Counted from the stretch's first letter, positions 43,493 to 54,639 are shown. The stretch is DNA of 64,000 nt from Effrenium voratum (GCA_963377175.1 CAUJNA010000513.1:358847-422846), one strand, 5' to 3'. The notes: generated by a model not told the origin, from the sequence alone. Numbers and translations: made by a program.

Positions 43493-44715
43493 AGAAGGCT
43501 GGGTTGGAAGTTCGCGATTCTGAGACCGAGATGCGGCGGATTGTGGTGCTGTCGGGACGACCCCTCACGGAGCTGGAGAGACGCAAGACGAGAGTCGGGT
43601 ACCTCTGGGCCGTCGGCTTCAGCGATTGCTACGGCTGGATCAATCAGGGCGAGCGCCACGGCTGGTGGAGATCAGAGGCCAAGGAACACCAAGAGGACAA
43701 GGAGGTCCAGCGGCGAGGCTGGAGAGAGCTTCCTCAAGGGAACAATAGTCTTGGCGGTGTTCTTCGGCATGATCAATGGAGCAGGAGCTCACGGCCCGGA
43801 TATGTTGGAGGAGGACCAGTTGCTGGTGTGGATGATGATCGCCTGAGGCGTTGTTCCTATGGCGGGGGGGTACCTCCGGTCAAGGTGGAACTGGAGTCAG
43901 AAAAAGGGAGAATTCAAGATCAAGACCCTAAGGAAGAAAAGGGCTCCCATCAAGAGACGTCCCCGGAAAGGGCTAGGGGCAGCCCGCAAGAGACTAAGAG
44001 GGGTTTCCCGGGGAGCTCTAAACAAGAAGTGAAGTGTCAAGATCCGCATGAAGAGGCCGAAGGGCCCACTGAAAGAGACCAGGTGGAAAGCGGCTCCACA
44101 AACGGACAGGACTTGGACAGACAGGACAGTCAGCCTGGACCCAGGAGTCTCACCAATAGCCTGTCGAGGCTCCATGGTAGAGAAGTAGCTTGTAGGACCA
44201 TCGGAGCCCATGGACGCTTGCAGGATGTCATGGTGCCGGTGGGTACCCTTGATGACCCTGCTCGGAGGAGGTATTTCAAAAATATGGCGGAGCAGTCTTG
44301 GAGGCACTGCTTCTTGGAACGGAGAGAGGAGGTTGAACGCGGAGGTGGATTCAAGGGGCCGGGAGAATTCAGGCTTCATCCCTTGGAGCCGACACCACCT
44401 ATGCCGCTGGCTATGTGGCCTCATGGAGATGCCGCGGAACCTGGCAGCGATTCTGGCCGGGGAAGCCAAGAAGGAGGATCTTCGTCAAGTGCGGTGCGAA
44501 GGGCAAACGCGGCGGGACCGGTTCACATGACCAGCATCAACCCGGTGCAGATCGGCGACACTATTTTGCAGATCAGCAAGCACCGTGGGAAGACCTACGA
44601 CCAGATCGCCAGTGATCATCCAGACTTTGTTCGCTGGGCGATAAGCACCGCGGCCGTCCAAGATGTGGATCCGCGGCTTGCGCATTTTGTCAACTGGGCG
44701 TTAGGCTCAGGTTAG
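43453..44715 (+). CDS. Element accessory ORF, C-terminal part ending in a K-H-R-G-K-T motif
   Basis: 420 codons, ending 30 bp before the 3' LTR. Residues about 150-230 are a highly charged, low-complexity Glu/Lys/Gln/Pro region. Near the C-terminus, around residues 366-400, the sequence ISKHRGKTYDQIASDHPDF followed by VRWA resembles the small motif (KGKT...P.Y..W) found at the ends of some nucleic-acid enzymes and in exonuclease-X-like tails. That similarity is from memory. No catalytic residues were identified. The stop at 44715 fits the element's natural end. Confidence 0.6.
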   Translation: MDPGRGQLEAGRLEKAGLEVRDSETEMRRIVVLSGRPLTELERRKTRVGYLWAVGFSDCYGWINQGERHGWWRSEAKEHQEDKEVQRRGWRELPQGNNSLGGVLRHDQWSRSSRPGYVGGGPVAGVDDDRLRRCSYGGGVPPVKVELESEKGRIQDQDPKEEKGSHQETSPERARGSPQETKRGFPGSSKQEVKCQDPHEEAEGPTERDQVESGSTNGQDLDRQDSQPGPRSLTNSLSRLHGREVACRTIGAHGRLQDVMVPVGTLDDPARRRYFKNMAEQSWRHCFLERREEVERGGGFKGPGEFRLHPLEPTPPMPLAMWPHGDAAEPGSDSGRGSQEGGSSSSAVRRANAAGPVHMTSINPVQIGDTILQISKHRGKTYDQIASDHPDFVRWAISTAAVQDVDPRLAHFVNWALGSG

Positions 44716-44736
44716 AAGTTGCTGTAAAAAAACAGC

Positions 44737-44745
44737 AAGGGGGAG
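44737..44745 (+). other. Polypurine tract for plus-strand priming
   Basis: AAGGGGGAG ends exactly where the 3' LTR begins, the position required for plus-strand primer generation. Confidence 0.85.
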
Positions 44746-44844
44746 TGTGAGTGACGCACACCCGACCATGACGCTTGGCTCAAGAAAAAAGTGTGCGGCG
44801 CTGAGCTGTGCATTTGGACCCCTTTTTGGTTCTTGTGTTTCGTA
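44746..44844 (+). repeat. 3' LTR of the Copia element
   Basis: Direct repeat of 35089-35187 with two substitutions. It follows the polypurine tract without a gap and is followed by the GAAAC target duplication. Confidence 0.93.
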
Positions 44845-44849
44845 GAAAC
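44845..44849. repeat. Target-site duplication GAAAC, right copy
   Basis: Matches 35084-35088 and fixes the element's outer border, so the LTR ends in TA rather than CA. Confidence 0.88.
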
Positions 44850-46836
44850 CAATCGACCCCCCCTCCGCACCTCAAAAAGCAAAGCCCGCAGAGGCGCAAG
44901 ACTTACGTGGGAGCTATGGCTGCGGTCAGCCTTTTGGCTGGACGGGTGAACCCCAGTTTCAAACAAGATCGCCCATGCCTTCTCGGATTGTACTCGGCTT
45001 TCGCTGTTGACACACCTTTCGTTTCATATCTGCAACACTTCTCTCGAACCTCGAAGCCCGGAAGTTGATGTTGGGTCCCGGGAAATGCTTCCATGACCCT
45101 GGGCTTTACCCAGGGTCAAATGTTAGGTGAAGTAACCCAACTCATCAAACACTCGCACATGTTTGAACATCCCCGTGAACAAGTGCTTTGACTTATTCTT
45201 TGTGGGGGCCGGAATGCAATGCGAACCACCCCGCCAAGCTTTTGTTTCAAACCAGGAACAGAACTTGCAGCTGAAGCGAAACAGCTTGTGTTTGTCGGAC
45301 CATCCTCTTCAAAAAGGCACCTTGTCCACAAACATCCTGGATTGAAGGAGCCCTGGAAAGAATGGTTGGAAGTGTCCCCCAGAACCTTGTCCACTTCCAT
45401 TGTTGGAAAACGGGTAGCCTTGAGGCCTCACTCTGAAAAGCAGGCGCTCGCTCAGCCGCTTTCTTTCACGGCTTCTCAAGGTGCAAGCTGAAGAATCGCA
45501 CAGACCCGGTCCTCTTGGGATCCCTCGTGCCAATCAATGGGGTGTGTCTTTTTTGATGGGACCCCCTTTTGGGTGTTTTTTTGAAGGAGACCCAAAAGGA
45601 AAACCACCATGTTGGAGGGGTCCCCCAAAAGAAAGACGCTCTCTTTGGCTATCAAGAGATCCCACAGGAGACCACAAGCCGGCACCCGACTCCCAATGGA
45701 GGCTGTGCCAACCAAAGCTTTTGAAATCCCTGCGTTGCCATGAGCACTCCAGCAGCCCATCCACAGCTGATCTGGCAATAAACTTTGAGAGCCGTATTTG
45801 GAAACCATACTCAAGCACAAAGCATTCCTTGCTCACTCAACGCACCGGCCTGCTCTTCACAATTAATCCATCAGATCTGCCCATCCACCTTCGCTGCATG
45901 CAACATCACAAGCCACACCGTTGCACAAAACTCCATCGCCCGCAGAAGTTCTCTGTTTGCCAGTTGAGGAAAACGGGGGTCACTGGATTTCCCCTTCAGC
46001 AGTTTCCCCTTCAAAGGTTGATCAATGTACCGGTGAATTCCACCGAAGCTGCCACTTTTGAAGGTGCAAAAAGAGGAAATGTATGATCCCTGGAAAGTGA
46101 TGGAAAGGTCAATCAAGTACGGCAATGGCTCATGGAACGGCGAAGAGGCACTAGCACTGCAAATGTGATTTGATTCATGTGGACCCCGGATTCATAAGCT
46201 GGTTCTATTCTTGGGTGCTCCCCTCCAAAAGTGATGAATCCCGGATTGAATCCCCCAAAACCCAGGGCTAACATTGCTTGATGCCTTCCAAACATTCAGT
46301 ACCAGCAACTGAGAACAAAGACATTTCCCGAGGATCCGGCAGTTCAAAAAGACACTAACACGAAGGGAAACGCGCACGAAGACTCCAGGCCAAAAACCCC
46401 AAAGCATGTCAGCAATCATGGCAATGCATGCTTTGACCCTCAGCAGCTGATCGGTTTGCTTTTGTGTCTTGGAGTTGTTTGATGTTTGGGGTGTATGAGA
46501 TCCTGCGTTGGCTTGTTGTTCTTTTTCGGGGGGGGGCACAACATCAACAGGAATGATACTGAGTGACAGGTGTGTTTTCAACATTTGAAAACAACTTATG
46601 CACTCGTCAGAGTCCATCCCACTCTGTACTTGTTTGTGTAAACACACGTTGGATGGCTAGGAATGACTCTCGGAATAACTCGGAATGTCTCCACTCGCTT
46701 GCTTTTTGGATGGGCTCAGCATGCGCCGTAAAACATGCCGCTTCTCCCTGACTTCTGGCCGAGCAAATTCCCAAGCACCAACTCCAAAGCCGCGAAGTCG
46801 CCCAAGAGACGAGATCCATCCGAGGGCCCTGCGAGA
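44850..46836. other. Intergenic region between array genes 6 and 5, right of the element
   Basis: Apart from a foldback repeat and a CCTCC-type motif it contains nothing recognisable. Confidence 0.5.
45542..45640. repeat. Foldback repeat of about 100 bp (family type copy)
   Basis: The left arm GTGTGTCTTTTTTGATGGGA pairs with the right-hand end (GGGGTCCCCCAAAAGAAAGA); an inner pair is TTTTGGGT and ACCCAAAA. No coding capacity, so it resembles a MITE or foldback element. Confidence 0.75.
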
Positions 46837-48544
46837 TCAGTCCTGAGAGGCCCCGAGGGGGCGGTCCCAAAACAACCCCAGCAACCCCAGCGAACCTGCC
46901 CGGAACCCCACCCAGCACCGGGCCGCCTCAAACTGCAGCTTAAAAAGGCCCAGGTCTGGCAATCCTCTTCCAATGTCAACTTGGGGGTACCAATCAGAAG
47001 AATCCCCCTATGAACTCATTCCCCAGGCGAAGGCGATCTCCTTTCAGATTCATCAGACTTCGGCCATAACTTGGACGGCTCATATTGATTCTCTATGGGT
47101 ACCTTCCCCATTCTTTCCAGGGATCCTTCTTTCCAGAAAACCTCCGGAAACCGGAAAAAAAAGCAGCCGGTTTTTGGAAAGAACGATGGTTGAAAAGAAT
47201 GGCAACGGAATCAACCCCTAGGGATTCGGCAAGACCTGCAACACGCCTTGCGATTGGCAACCCCTCCTCCTGGTGCCGGTTGGGGTCGTGGATGAACTTC
47301 CAGTGCAGCTGCTTGGCCTGCACCAAGCTCATCTTTTAAAAAAAAAAGAGGTGAAAGTCTTCTCACCCAAAATGAAAAGGAATTGCGCAACCCCTGCTTC
47401 TGCGATTCTGACTCCTGGAAACCGACAAGAGTCAAAGATCAGGAATATGGTCTGCTTGAGGGCAGCCCGGCTGCGAACAATAAACTTCAACCCGTTCTTT
47501 CTAGCGGTTCCCCTTTCCAACAAAAAGGTTTCACCCTCCAGGGACGCTCTCTTTGCCCAGCCAACGGCTCTGCCGACAGGGAATTGGGGGTGCGTAAAAA
47601 GTCCCTGCGCTGCTAGCCACTTCCGCGACATCTGGCGTTGGTGTACTGACATCCTCAATGGGTAGATTCTCCGGGCAGATGCCAACCAGTCCGCAGCCAA
47701 ACCAGCGGTTGTCACAACCAGCACAAGCCCAGCCAGATCATATCCCATGTCCGAGCCACTTCGCGGCCTTCTCAGAGTCGAACTTCTGGCGGCACTCGGC
47801 ACCTAAGACAAGCCCTTTGGCGCGACTCAAGGTGGATAACGACAAGCGGGTGTGAGTCTGTGTATGTGCGTATGCTTTTCCTGAGGGCGCCGATCCCTTT
47901 GGGTTCTTTAAAGGAGAAGAGTGAAACCACCAGTTTGGAGGTCCCCCGCCCAGTCCAAGACAGCAGCCCCGAACTGGTGCCAACTTAAATGCACTCAACC
48001 ATTAAATCGTCCAGAGTTTGAGAAACGGCTGACCTTCAGGCAATGCAAATCCTTCAGCATCCTTGAATAACTGCGCGGAAACTGCACCAAGAGTCCTTCG
48101 TTCAGCACCTGAGATGCGAGCACTGGAACTTGGCGTCCACCTTGATGCCAACCTTGGCCAAGGAAATTGCTATACCCGAGCCAACGGGCATCCCAGACTC
48201 CGAAACCCGGTAAATCCGTGTTCCATGGGCCCAAAAACACGGGGCGGCAAGCCAGAAACCTGAAGACCGTTCCGAAACCCTATATGACTCCCTACCAACA
48301 AACGTGATGGTTTCATGGTGATGGTTTCAACCCATTCATTTGGGGGTGCGAAATGGATTTCGCAACCATCCACAGTATGACAAGGCGTGGACCGTATAAA
48401 GCCGTGCCAGACAACCTCAATCAACATCCCCAAGCTGGCTTAGGACTGTCACACCTCTCTTGGCCAATTTGTAGGCTGCCAGGCGTTCTGGGTGCTGCCA
48501 TCACCCGACTTGGCTGCATCGCTGATCTCCATCGTCTCCGGCAT
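46837..48544 (-). CDS. Array gene 6: 60-aa C2H2 zinc-finger protein, five exons
   Basis: Exons on the minus strand are 48544-48485, 48152-48122, 47802-47768, 47317-47267 and 46842-46837. It is the most 5' copy in the array. It has the most silent changes in exon 1 (ACG for Thr4, GCA for Ala10, GGT for Gly14) and GTT for Val21, yet encodes the same protein. Donors are GC, GC, GC and GA. The introns are compact (332, 319, 450 and 424 bp). Gene 5 lies 12.2 kb downstream, of which 9.76 kb is the Copia insertion. No further copy was found to the right. Confidence 0.85.
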
Positions 48545-48554
48545 GGCGTCTGAC

Positions 48555-48556
48555 CT
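48555..48556 (-). promoter_or_regulatory. Candidate spliced-leader acceptor AG of array gene 6
   Basis: Minus-strand AAG precedes GTCAGACGCC and the ATG (10 nt). The upstream stretch is not clearly pyrimidine-rich. Confidence 0.5.
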
Positions 48557-49522
48557 TGCATGTGTCTTCCGTTCCGGGCACAACCTATGTGCAACAGGGG
48601 CGTCTCTTTTTCGAGGAGCCCAAAGATTGTGGCGCTCCTGTCAGAGCTCCCTTGAAACCACCCAAAAAGTAGCACCCTGAAAAGAAGACACACCCATATC
48701 CAGCCAACGCTGGCTTGTACAAGTGCAAGTCGGCCCTGAATAATCCAAAGGTTTGGTGAATCCGGGGTGTAGATTACACATCGCTCCAAAACAAGCACGC
48801 CGCTGCAATGCTTGAAATTGGAATGCATTGGACAGCTCGATTTGCACATCGAGCGGCAAAGTCCCAAATCGAAACCCCGAGCGGGTTCGGAACGTGTGGG
48901 ATGAGTTGCCCCGAAACCGGGAAGTCGCTCAGCCCCAGCTGCCTTGAAACCCAAGGCGCAAAATCGGCTCCCCTCCCCGGCCCCGGCCTTCGGACAAAAA
49001 CGCAGACACTCGCTGGCAGAGCTAGAGCCAAATGCCGACGAACCGGGGGATTAACGGGGCCTTCCCCAGAGCCCAGTTGATACAAACCAATGTGCTGAGG
49101 GAGACCCCCCCCAACCCACCAACCCCACCCTCATTCTTTTAGACATGTTGAATCAACCAGAATTGATCCGTCCCAGTTTTTACAGTGGATCGGGATTGGG
49201 AGGGAAGCACCCAGCAATCCACCTTGCAGGATCCGACACGAGCCCACCACGCGCCGAGGCCGGAGATCCGTTGGCCTTCGTTCGGTCCCAGAGTGAGCAA
49301 TGCCAGCGAAAGATATCTGGGTGAGAAACAAAAAAAAACCTAGCCGTTCTCTTTCGGAGATGTCTGAAAAAGGGAGTTTAGAACAACATGTGTTCAGTTG
49401 CAAACATGAGTTAAGCCCGCGGCTAGATACTGCCGGGCCTCGAAGTTTGAAGGCACCGCCCCAGCTCGGGCCGGGACAAAACTCTCGCACGACTTGTTTC
49501 GCGAGCCCAGAGCCGCGCTCGG

Positions 49523-49582
49523 TGGCCGAAGTGACAAGACCCTAACCTTCGGGGAGATTGGGCTGGGCGCACGTTCGAATCT
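49523..49582 (+). other. tRNA-like A-box and B-box pair
   Basis: TGGCCGAAGTGA (A-box-like, one extra base) lies about 37 bp before CGTTCGAATCT (B-box-like, 9 of 11 consensus bases). No proper cloverleaf forms: T-stem pairing is poor, while the hairpins CCGAAG/CTTCGG and GGAGATT/AATCTC are present. It may be a decayed tRNA or a tRNA-derived SINE head. Confidence 0.3.
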
Positions 49583-49914
49583 CTCCTCAAATGTCTCACA
49601 AGTTCAGGATCCCCGGTGAAACGTGAAGTTCTCACAGGAAAAACTTCCCCCGCCCTGCAGCCTGAAGTGCTTTAGTAAGTCTTAAGTGTTCGAGATCAAG
49701 CGATCAGAACTCCCGGAGTAAGGAGAGTCGAAGACCAGTAAGCCCACATGCCTTTGTTCTGCCATCTTGGTCTTCTTCCAAATAAACCTCCATGTTGTCA
49801 CTTCGAACACTGCCACAATTGCTCTGCGCTAATTCACTGGCGGCTGCCAACCCTTGCTTTCAGCGAGGGCAGCAGAGGCGTGCGACCCTCCAAGCATGTT
49901 CCTCTCGCACAGTC

Positions 49915-50015
49915 ATATGCGTGCATCTTTGTTTGAGGGTAAACCTTGTTGGCTTTTTGTTTTTAAAGGGAGACAAAAAGCAAAACCGAAGCCATTTTGG
50001 GGTGCCCCTAAAAAG
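49915..50015. repeat. Foldback repeat, dispersed family
   Basis: The core TTTTTAAAGGGAGACAAAAAG is flanked by GTTTGAGGGTAAACC and CATTTTGGGGTGCCCC. Confidence 0.55.
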
Positions 50016-51455
50016 CCACGCCCATATGATGCTGAATTTTGCTTCCCCTTCATTGCTTCACCTCCAATCTGCTCCGGTGTTCCTTGTCTTGGGTACCAGT
50101 AGACATCACCCAATGGCAACTCGAGGAAAACTTGGCCCTCGAACGTGTTCAAACACAAATGTTGCCGCTTGTTCAGGGCATCTGGTTGAATCATTGCGTA
50201 ACCTCTTCCAACCATGTGGCTGTGGGTCAAGAATAGGTACCCAAAATGGAACCCTGGTAAATGGAACCAAAGACTAAAACCTGTGGTCCCCTGGTGGCTT
50301 AATTTTGACCCACACCCATGTCTTCAAAACTACTCTCAAAGCACACGGGGACACATGAGGGACGCCGATCTCCGGAACTTCGCGCACATGCTGCGGCGGC
50401 TCAAGCTGAGCGCGAGCCCCGCAGCACCCGGCGAAGCAGCCGACCGCCGGCCGACTCGGATTGCTACCGAAAGGCCGGAGGTTTTGGTGGCTCGCAACTC
50501 ACCGAACCGGAACTGCCTGACTTGCTTGATTCAAGATGCTCTTATTCCTGTCCACCTAGCTGGCCCAACTTTGGTCGACTTGTTGTTGGAAGCGCCGCAA
50601 GCCATGCATGACACGGCATGCCACTGCTTAACACTTGCGGAAGGAAGGCTTCGGAATTTGGTGCTGAAATCATTGAACTGTGGACTGCCGTCCGCATCAA
50701 GTAGCCCGGCTCTTCTTCAGCCGCAGCACGCTCAACCTTCTGCTTCAACTTGACCGCTCTTTGCCCAGGCAACCCTGCCTTGAACAGGGATGCGCAACGC
50801 AGAGATGCACCTTCCCCATCTTCCAGGACACTTAGTGTTGACTCCGCTTGCTCAAGCCTGTTTGCACGGGTACTGCGTTTGCTGGTTGCTTCAGCCCTTT
50901 AGTGCGGGCATCTGGGGACCCTTGCCTTGGCCTGGCTTGGCTCCAACAACCATGGAAGCTGACAGAAGGGGGTTGGAAGACTTTTCCCTTCGGGCAAGCC
51001 CTGTCCACTTCCATGATTGCTGGAAAAAGAGTAGTGGTACACCCCCTGAAACTGGAAAGGGTCCGATCCTCAACAAGGGTATTGTACCCTTTAAACATCA
51101 CCGACCAACAGGAGCCGAGGATGATTCCCAAACTTGAACTAAGAATGCCCGGGCCAAGGCGCTGACACGAAGACCTTAAGAACGCGTCTAGGGCTGCTGT
51201 CCAAAGGAAGCCGATTTTGACACCCACGACTTGGAGCTCGAATCCTGAAAATGGCCCAAAAGCAGCATGGGAACTCACCGAAACCTCGCCCCGCGATCAA
51301 TAGGTGAGACAAGCTGCAGCAACGAGGCGCGTGGCGTCCGGAGCACCGAACAGTGCCAATTCGTGCCAAAAGAACCAGTCAGTTGCTGCAAAACAAGTGT
51401 GTGGATCCAAAAGCTCCCCCAAAGCTCCCCCCAAAGCTCCCCCCCCCCCGGAAAT

Positions 51456-51528
51456 TATATATACATATACATATACATATATATATATATACATATATAA
51501 ATACATATATATATATATATATAGATGC
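51456..51528. repeat. TATACA/TA microsatellite
   Basis: ATACATATAC words followed by (AT)n, directly after a C-run. Confidence 0.92.
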
Positions 51529-52779
51529 AAGCCGCCTTTTGCTGGCCTCAAAGGAGGCTACTCAAAGCAATGGCAAAAACGTAAAGAATCAGCAAGGGCG
51601 GTTTTGCCGCACCTGAAAGCCATGGCAAGCACATTCAACCTTGACTTCTCGACTTCCCCGGGCGTTGCTTCCCAGCTAGACCAGAGATTGCCAGAGCCCA
51701 GGACTTCCAGCGCAGGCGCCTCTCTTTGGCCGCAAAGAGATTCACTCGCCGTTCAATAGGCACCCCACCTCGGAAGGAGCAAACGCATGAGCCAAGAAAA
51801 TCCGAAACATGCAAGACCGGGGCCTTCTGAAATGATCAAAGAAAAAGCATGCTCAAAGGAAACTCACTTAAAGTCACCCCAAAAGATTTTTGGAGGCATA
51901 GGAACCCATAGACCTCATGCTCCTGTCAATGACGGCCAAATCTCGTGGACCTCAGAAGGGGATCCAACTGTTTGTTGCGTTGAGGTTCTCAAACGAACCT
52001 GAACGTCACAGTACCCACCCACCCACCCACCCTCAAGGGAAAAAATAAATAAGAAAAAAATGAAGAAAAAACAAGGGTTTCTGTTTGGTCTGGTGGAAAG
52101 GGTGGTTTTTGAATGGCCGAACTGTATCCTTGGAGCCCGCTCCAAGCAACGCTTGGACGTCGGTCAGAACAAAACGGACTAAGTGCTCTAGTTACTTGGA
52201 ACAGAAATGTCACATGAATCACAGGAAAAACATCTGAGCAGTTTTGTGTAAGTCTTGAACCGGATATCAAGAATTCCCCGTGGCACTTTCGCTATGGGTA
52301 TATAGCTGAGCTCGCCCCGAAATATGAGGGTGCTGTAAAGAACCTTCGAATACGAGTGACTCTTCGAGGCCGCGATTCATGCATCCCACGTGCCTCTATG
52401 AATCTAGACCGATCTCCTGGGCCAAGGGGCATTGGAGCGCCCAAAGGTGGGATGCGGCCGGTCGGAGACACCGCGGATCCTCCGAGCACAGAGGAACCTT
52501 GTGCCCCACACCCCAAAGCTTTCTGCAACCCAAACCCCCAGGGTGGGTTCGTTTAACTATCGAGTTCTCCATCCAAAACCCAACAAGAAACACAGAGACC
52601 AGACCAATCTAGAACCTACCAAAATCACACCCTCTCGATGGAATATGTTCATTCAAGCACTTGCCAAGAATCGAACCTACCAAAATCATGACAGCAGACC
52701 ACTCCCTCGACGGGAGTCTTTCGCCGCTCCATTTGGAAGCCAAACGGTGGCTTTGTTGAAATCTGAACAAGGTATCAGA

Positions 52780-52860
52780 AAGTACCCCTTTTTGTGATTT
52801 TAAAGGGAAACCAAAAGGAACACCAACCATTGCGGGAGGGTGCCGGAAAAAGAACAAAGG
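52780..52860. repeat. Foldback repeat, dispersed family
   Basis: Contains TTTTAAAGGGAAACCAAAAG then AACACCAACCATTGCGGGAG. Confidence 0.55.
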
Positions 52861-53089
52861 ACTCACCCACATCGCTTCTCGCACAACGCGGCGTGCATGG
52901 TGATTCAAGTCAGCAGGAGTGCATTATCCCCATAACAACAGCTGGTGCCTTTGACCCAATCTCGTATCCACCATCCCACCAACCGGGCCACGACGACCGC
53001 TCCTCCGATCACCGCCCTCCAAAATGGTGCTCGTGGCCCCACGGGACCAGCTGGGGATCCTGGGTGCTACCAAGTAGCACCAGTGTATG

Positions 53090-53270
53090 ATATACATGTG
53101 CATATATGTGTATATATATATACATATAGACACGTGCATATATATATATATATATGGAGATAGATGTTAGTACATGTATATGGACATGTGGTTGTACGTG
53201 TATATGCATGCATGTGTATACATATATATATATATATGTATTTATATATATATATATATATATGTTTGTA
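53090..53270. repeat. TA/TACATG microsatellite
   Basis: Several (TA)n blocks joined by CATGTGTATATG-like words. Confidence 0.9.
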
Positions 53271-54639
53271 CTTTGTTGTTGTGTTTTTGTTGATTCATTT
53301 GTTCCTATCTATATCTGACCATCAGTAACCTCATGAAAAAAAAAGTCAGGGCTTCCTGCATGCTACTGTCTCAGTCATGGATATTGCTGCGAACTTCAAC
53401 GGTTGGAACGTAAATGATGTTAACCAAAGGGTCCCTGATTGACATCAATTCCGATATGAGGTCAACATTGAGTATCCCACTTTCCAGCTTGTCTACTTTG
53501 GAAAGCAGGCATTCTGCAACACAAGGCCGTAGGTCAGTCTTGAAAACAGCTCTGTGTGTCATTGTCCTGATGGACGAAGCCTGCCCCGCCATCCCCACTG
53601 CTGATTCCCGAAGCTTGCAAGCCGGACTGTGCGGTGGTCGTGTCCTTGTAAAACGCTGTGCAATACCTGACACTACCACCGAGCAAGCGGGCTTGCAATG
53701 TGTTAAAGACAGTGTAGAGACGTACCACCGCCCATCATACATGTAGAGAAAACATGATCGTTCACGTCAGACAAACAAAACCCGCCCTGAATGTGTTCAT
53801 GTTGGTCCGAGCTAAACCTATTTGTTGTTCGGGTCTGAAGGGAAAACACCCACATGAACAATTTCGAGAAACCTTAACAACTGTTCATCCTTCGGAGTCT
53901 CACTACTAGTCTTGTACCAATCATCTTTGAGGAGATGGGGCTGTCACTGCACCTTGGGTGAACATCTGTTTGGCATGCCAAGTCCCCTTTGCAAAATGTC
54001 AGAACCCGCAAGCAGGATAAGCCAGTCGAATGCATCCCGTGTCAACTAAAATGTGGGCCCTCTGCAGCGCAGCCATGGGCCCGGGCCCGTGTAAGACTGG
54101 GCGCCCCAAGACGTCAGTCTGGCCGTCGCATCCGATTGGTGGTGCAAAGGGTACCATCGATGTATGGAGAGTTCTTGTCACCTGGTTTACACTCTGCCCA
54201 CCATGCTTACATATTTCCCAAGGTGTCAATAGCTTCTTCTGGGTATGGGTCAAAATTAAACCACCAGGAGCATATGGACCGCAGGTTTTAGTCCGCATGG
54301 CAACCCATTTTGGGGGCGAAGGTGTGAGTCCAGTGGAATCTCCAAAGACTTGGTGTTTGTTGTGTGAATAGACGAAGCTGGCGAGCTCCTCTTTTTGCTG
54401 TTCGGTTCGAAACTGGGTAGGTAAGCTGAAATTGGAGAGGGGAGAGCGGTTGGGACCTTGACCCGCACGCAAGCCAAGGATTCTATTTGGCATGCAACAC
54501 ATCTGAAGCTCCGAAGGGAACCATTCTGAGACCCGTTTTTTTGGGGGCGGCGGCATGGAATGACCATGGAGGTTCACGAATTCTCACAAACATTCTGGAG
54601 CCATCCCCGACGTGATAGGGGCACAGGAATGTCCAACAT

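Larger units (their letters stand above)
35089..44844 (+). mobile_element. Ty1/Copia LTR retrotransposon encoding a DNA methyltransferase-like domain
   Basis: A complete 9,756-bp element in the gap between array genes 6 and 5, opposite to their direction. It has two 99-bp direct LTRs (TG...TA ends), a GAAAC duplication at both borders, a primer-binding site directly after the 5' LTR and a polypurine tract directly before the 3' LTR. Domain order is Gag, protease, methyltransferase-like domain, integrase, reverse transcriptase, RNase H; integrase before reverse transcriptase is the Copia order. The LTRs differ at two of 99 bases, so insertion is fairly recent. The coding region changes frame many times (around 36.04, 36.1, 39.9 and 40.39 kb, within the 5' leader and within the 3' region). 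Either this copy is dead or the assembly carries indel errors. Confidence 0.93.
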
